A stretch of DNA of 24,660 nt from a virus: the IMG/VR virus record IMGVR_UViG_3300023082_000036, positions 1 through 24,660 of that record; one strand, given 5' to 3'. Of this stretch, positions 22,159-24,660 are shown piece by piece (position 1 is the first letter of the stretch; the number at the start of each line of letters is the position of its first letter). Under the pieces are notes generated by a model. The model was not told the DNA's origin. It saw nothing but the letters and a program-made list of their open reading frames with translations, and did no database searches. A program made the position numbers and the translations under genes.

Positions 22159-23645
22159 TAGCGTGCGAATCCCATTTTGATAGATGTGACCGGTTTGCGA
22201 CTGCTCTTCGCAACTGCGAAGTACCTGAAACCGTCGGATCCGTGAGAGGTCCAGTCGTGAAGTGGCTTGTCTTTCCAGCAGCCGCGCTTGTCATCCCATT
22301 CCTTGCGATAGCCCTCAAGGCAGTTGATGCCCTTCTCGCACTTGGCTTCATCGAAGACGCACAGGGGAAGAATCTCGCGAACCTGCTCGATGCCGTCGTT
22401 GATGCCGATCTTTGGCACCACCTGGAAGGTCATCTTGTAAGTCTGTCCGTCGATCTCGTAACCCTCTCGGGCCAGCTCTCGCCGGGTCTTTGCATCGCTA
22501 CCGAACTCGCGGTTATCAATGTCGTGCGGCCCCCAGTGCTCGGAATACGTGTATCCACGATCCTTGAGCACCTTCATGTAATGGCGCAGACCTTCGCCGC
22601 TGTTCTCGTAGTAATCGATGACGTGGTACTGCTCACCAACCTTGCGCACGAACCAGATAGCCGTTGAGTCACCCACGCCGATGTCCCAGAAGGTCATCAC
22701 TGGGAGGTGACTGTTATTCGGTATCTCGCCAATTCGTCTGGCGGTGTACAGCTTCATGAACTGCTGGGCGTAGTACGCACCTTCGATCGACTGCTGGAAC
22801 GCCTCGGCAGGAATCGACGGGTATTCGCGCTTCATGTCGTCGCCAAGGGTCTTTTCCTTGGCTGCGTACCATGCGCGCTGGCCTGGGTTCGTGACGATCC
22901 CGTGCTTTGCAGCCAGGTCGCTGAAATAATCAGTCAGACGGTCAGGGATGATCGCGGTAGAGGCATCAAGCCAATACGCCGCGTTCTTCCACCAACTGAA
23001 GAAGAAGAACTTCCAGTCCAGCAGCCCCAGGGGCGTACCAGAAAGCATTTGTTTCTCGGCACTCTGCGAGTAGTCGAAGAAGTACCCGGCCCGACCTTCA
23101 GCCGTCGATTCGATGGTGACGAAGCAGTCAGTGGCCACAGCCTCAAACGCACCGGTTACGATCTCTCTCGCCTTGTGAGGAAACTTGGCACAGATCTTCC
23201 CGAACTCGGATACGTGCAGATAACGCAGGGTGCCGCCCCGAAAGGATGTGGATACGTACAGCGATCCACCTTTGCTGAAAACCAGCTCACCAGCTGCATC
23301 GTTCGACGCAGGGTTGGCGGCGCGTATCTCGACGGGCAAATTGTCGTAGGCGAACTTCACCTTCTCCCGGAACAGGCGCTTGGCGTCGCTCAGGGTGTGA
23401 GCGATCAGGGCGCACTTGGCTGACTCGAACAGTGCGGCGTCCAGCTGGATGATGCAGCACTCAGTCGTGAACCCAAGCTGGCGAGCTTTGAGGATGATGT
23501 TGCGAGTGTGCATCCCCTCGAAGTATTCAATCTGCTCATCCGTCATCCGGAAGCGGACTTTCTTGCCCTGCTTGTCGGTGATGAAGTACAGGTTGTTCAG
23601 GCGCCAACGCTTATCCCGGAGCAGCTTCAAGTGCTCGGGCTTCAT
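22158..23645 (-). CDS. Terminase large subunit
   Basis: A 495-aa packaging ATPase-nuclease. The variant Walker A is KARQLGFTT (residues 53-61), Walker B with the catalytic Glu is LHVSE (143-147), and IESTAEG fits the coupling motif. The RNase H-like nuclease domain starts with TFWDIGVGDSTAIWF, whose first Asp is the expected metal ligand; HDIDNREFGSD and a late DWTSHGSDGFRYF supply the other acidic residues. It cuts concatemers and translocates DNA into the procapsid through the portal. It starts 1 nt after the small subunit stop. I cannot tell cos from pac packaging from the sequence alone. Confidence 0.95.
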   Translation of the reverse strand: MKPEHLKLLRDKRWRLNNLYFITDKQGKKVRFRMTDEQIEYFEGMHTRNIILKARQLGFTTECCIIQLDAALFESAKCALIAHTLSDAKRLFREKVKFAYDNLPVEIRAANPASNDAAGELVFSKGGSLYVSTSFRGGTLRYLHVSEFGKICAKFPHKAREIVTGAFEAVATDCFVTIESTAEGRAGYFFDYSQSAEKQMLSGTPLGLLDWKFFFFSWWKNAAYWLDASTAIIPDRLTDYFSDLAAKHGIVTNPGQRAWYAAKEKTLGDDMKREYPSIPAEAFQQSIEGAYYAQQFMKLYTARRIGEIPNNSHLPVMTFWDIGVGDSTAIWFVRKVGEQYHVIDYYENSGEGLRHYMKVLKDRGYTYSEHWGPHDIDNREFGSDAKTRRELAREGYEIDGQTYKMTFQVVPKIGINDGIEQVREILPLCVFDEAKCEKGINCLEGYRKEWDDKRGCWKDKPLHDWTSHGSDGFRYFAVAKSSRKPVTSIKMGFAR

Positions 23646-23646
23646 G

Positions 23647-24264
23647 TCAGGCGTCCTTCGATAGATCGTCCATCAGCTTGGATAATTCGTCGGCATCATT
23701 GCCGCCAGTCTTGCTGTCGAGGTCATAGGCTTGGCGCTCAAGCAGGACAAGAGTCTTCAATGTCTCCGCCAGCTCTTTCATGGTCTTGGTGCGAGAAGGT
23801 AGCGCGCCCATCTTCTGAGCCAACGCGAGCACGTCAGACATCGCCTCGCCGTCATCGCTGTCGCCATCCTTGAGCTGAGCAATCAACTCTTTGATGGTGC
23901 CTTGCTCGTCGGTCAGCGACTCAAGCTCATCCAGCAGCTTGTTAGCCAGTCTGCGGGAGCGACCAATGTCACTACGGTGAGCCATCCTGATGTCAGCGAT
24001 GACCTCGGCATTGGCTTCAACGATTCCGCGTTCGGTTGCCAGTGTTTCCGTGGAAACCTTTGTGGAAACCTCACGTTTGGAAACCAGCGAATCAGCTTTG
24101 GCCTTGATCTTGGCGTTGAGGTCACGGTCCCAGCCTTCAGCCTTGGACCGCTTGTTGATTGCTGTGTGGGAGACACCACATGCTGCGGCTATCTCTCTGA
24201 CGGAAAGCAGACCAGCCCGGAAGAGCTGTTCAATGCGCTCCCAGTCGGGTTGCTTGGTTGTCAT
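23647..24264 (-). CDS. Terminase small subunit
   Basis: A 205-aa DNA-recognition subunit. Residues about 7-45 hold a helix-turn-helix (RIEQLFRAGLLSVREIAAAC, GVSHTAINKRSKAEGW) typical of phage small terminases. Then a basic/acidic coiled-coil oligomerisation part (KLLDELESLTDEQGTIKELI) and a C-terminal helix (AETLKTLVLLERQAYDL) follow, the latter presumably contacting the large subunit. It binds the packaging initiation site, often located in or near its own gene. It lies directly upstream of the large subunit gene. Confidence 0.92.
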   Translation of the reverse strand: MTTKQPDWERIEQLFRAGLLSVREIAAACGVSHTAINKRSKAEGWDRDLNAKIKAKADSLVSKREVSTKVSTETLATERGIVEANAEVIADIRMAHRSDIGRSRRLANKLLDELESLTDEQGTIKELIAQLKDGDSDDGEAMSDVLALAQKMGALPSRTKTMKELAETLKTLVLLERQAYDLDSKTGGNDADELSKLMDDLSKDA

Positions 24265-24267
24265 GTC

Positions 24268-24396
24268 TTACTCCACAGTGCAGCCAGGCCAGATCGACCT
24301 AGCAAACTCCAGCGCCGAAACGTGGTCGCGGTCTTCCGGCATGATCATGGGAAAGGGCTTGTATCCAGGTGCGGTGACGACCCAGGACTTCTTCAT
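24268..24396 (-). CDS. 42-aa small phage protein upstream of the small terminase
   Basis: A short frame on the minus strand encoding 42 aa that starts MKKSWVVTAPGYKPFPMIMP and ends ARSIWPGCTVE. GAGGTGA, a strong Shine-Dalgarno, lies 4-5 bases before the ATG, and the stop is 3 nt before the terminase small subunit ATG. These points make it real despite its length. The sequence looks like a compact fold with two Trp and a single Cys. I do not know its function; it may belong to the packaging or early-late boundary genes. Confidence 0.78.
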   Translation of the reverse strand: MKKSWVVTAPGYKPFPMIMPEDRDHVSALEFARSIWPGCTVE

Positions 24397-24443
24397 GGAT
24401 CACCTCGCGCCACGTTTGTAGATACGCCGTTTTGTGGCGCGGA

Positions 24444-24660
24444 CTATTTGATGTATCGCACCAGGTGCCTTGGCAGCATGGTCGCGACATTCCCTCGGGC
24501 GTATCCCACGAAGAACAGAACGCACAGCATCACAAGGGTGAGCGGCGGCTGAACGATGGATGAGAACGAGGTGAAGTTGTAAGCGATTCGGTATGCCTCG
24601 GCCGCATTGGCGCCGGCGAATATCCCTGCAACCGTGCCGACTGTTCTGCGGTGGTTGCTC
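24444..24660 (-). CDS. Membrane protein, partial, cut by the window edge
   Basis: An open frame on the minus strand, running in from beyond 24660 and stopping with TAG at 24444-24446. The visible 72 residues include a small hydrophobic part (RTVGTVAGIFAGANAAEAYR), then a clear membrane segment (PPLTLVMLCVLFFVGYARG) and a basic C-terminal end (MLPRHLVRYIK). A small two-segment membrane protein ahead of terminase genes in a phage could be a second holin or pinholin, but the N-terminus is missing and no family is certain. It ends 47 nt before the 42-aa gene. Confidence 0.65.
   Translation of the reverse strand, partial: SNHRRTVGTVAGIFAGANAAEAYRIAYNFTSFSSIVQPPLTLVMLCVLFFVGYARGNVATMLPRHLVRYIK

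Noticed and set aside
22707-23423. 238-aa plus-strand frame opposite the large terminase
   Set aside because: Antisense to a terminase with intact Walker and nuclease motifs; no family resemblance.
1-24660. CRISPR array, insertion sequence, toxin-antitoxin or defence island
   Set aside because: No regularly spaced repeats, transposase, or recognisable defence genes were seen; apart from the small genes at 271-1794 and the HNH gene, the window is phage structural genes.

Overview
The window is one end and the whole late (structural and lysis) module of a temperate siphovirus-type prophage, most likely in a Pseudomonas host. The host call is an inference from moderately high GC, LexA-type palindromes of the form CTGT-N8-ACAG, and the gene families present. 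Almost every gene lies on the minus strand, so the late operon reads from right (24660) to left (271).

Left boundary (1-270): positions 46-100 are the displaced 3' part of a tRNA-Leu(UAG) gene (minus strand), cut at the anticodon stem. This is what tRNA-targeted integration leaves at the end distal to the restored tRNA. Positions 1-45 are then host DNA with a terminator hairpin, and phage DNA starts near 101. Integrase and immunity genes are not in the window.

Accessory region (271-1794): two small unknown minus-strand genes diverge from a plus-strand pair (SRAP/YedK-type abasic-site protein plus a 78-aa unknown). A perfect LexA box sits between the divergent units.

Lysis and tail tip (1796-10710): 3-TM GTA-type holin, GH108 endolysin, a 132-aa unknown, a DUF2793 tail fibre, and a four-gene tail-tip set (hub/fibre-attachment protein, NlpC/P60 peptidase, DUF2163 and DUF2460 proteins) in the order known from gene transfer agents and related siphophages.

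Tail body (10710-17058): 1006-aa tape measure, two tail-assembly chaperone ORFs joined by a probable -1 frameshift (GGGAAAC plus a downstream hairpin), tail tube protein, a free-standing HNH-AP2 endonuclease with its own LexA box and promoter, tail terminator, HK97-gp10-like protein, and a head-tail connector.

Head and packaging (17074-24660): head-tail adaptor, a 70-aa unknown, major capsid protein, scaffold-like coiled-coil protein, Mu-F/SPP1-gp7 minor head protein, DUF4055 portal, large and small terminase, a 42-aa conserved-looking small protein, and a membrane protein cut by the window edge. Together these package DNA into a procapsid, join a long non-contractile tail to it, and lyse the cell.

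The points most worth following are the pair of near-identical LexA boxes placing a DNA-repair protein and a homing-type endonuclease under apparent SOS control inside the prophage, the frameshift site with a well-placed stem-loop, and four same-strand terminators inside the late operon.
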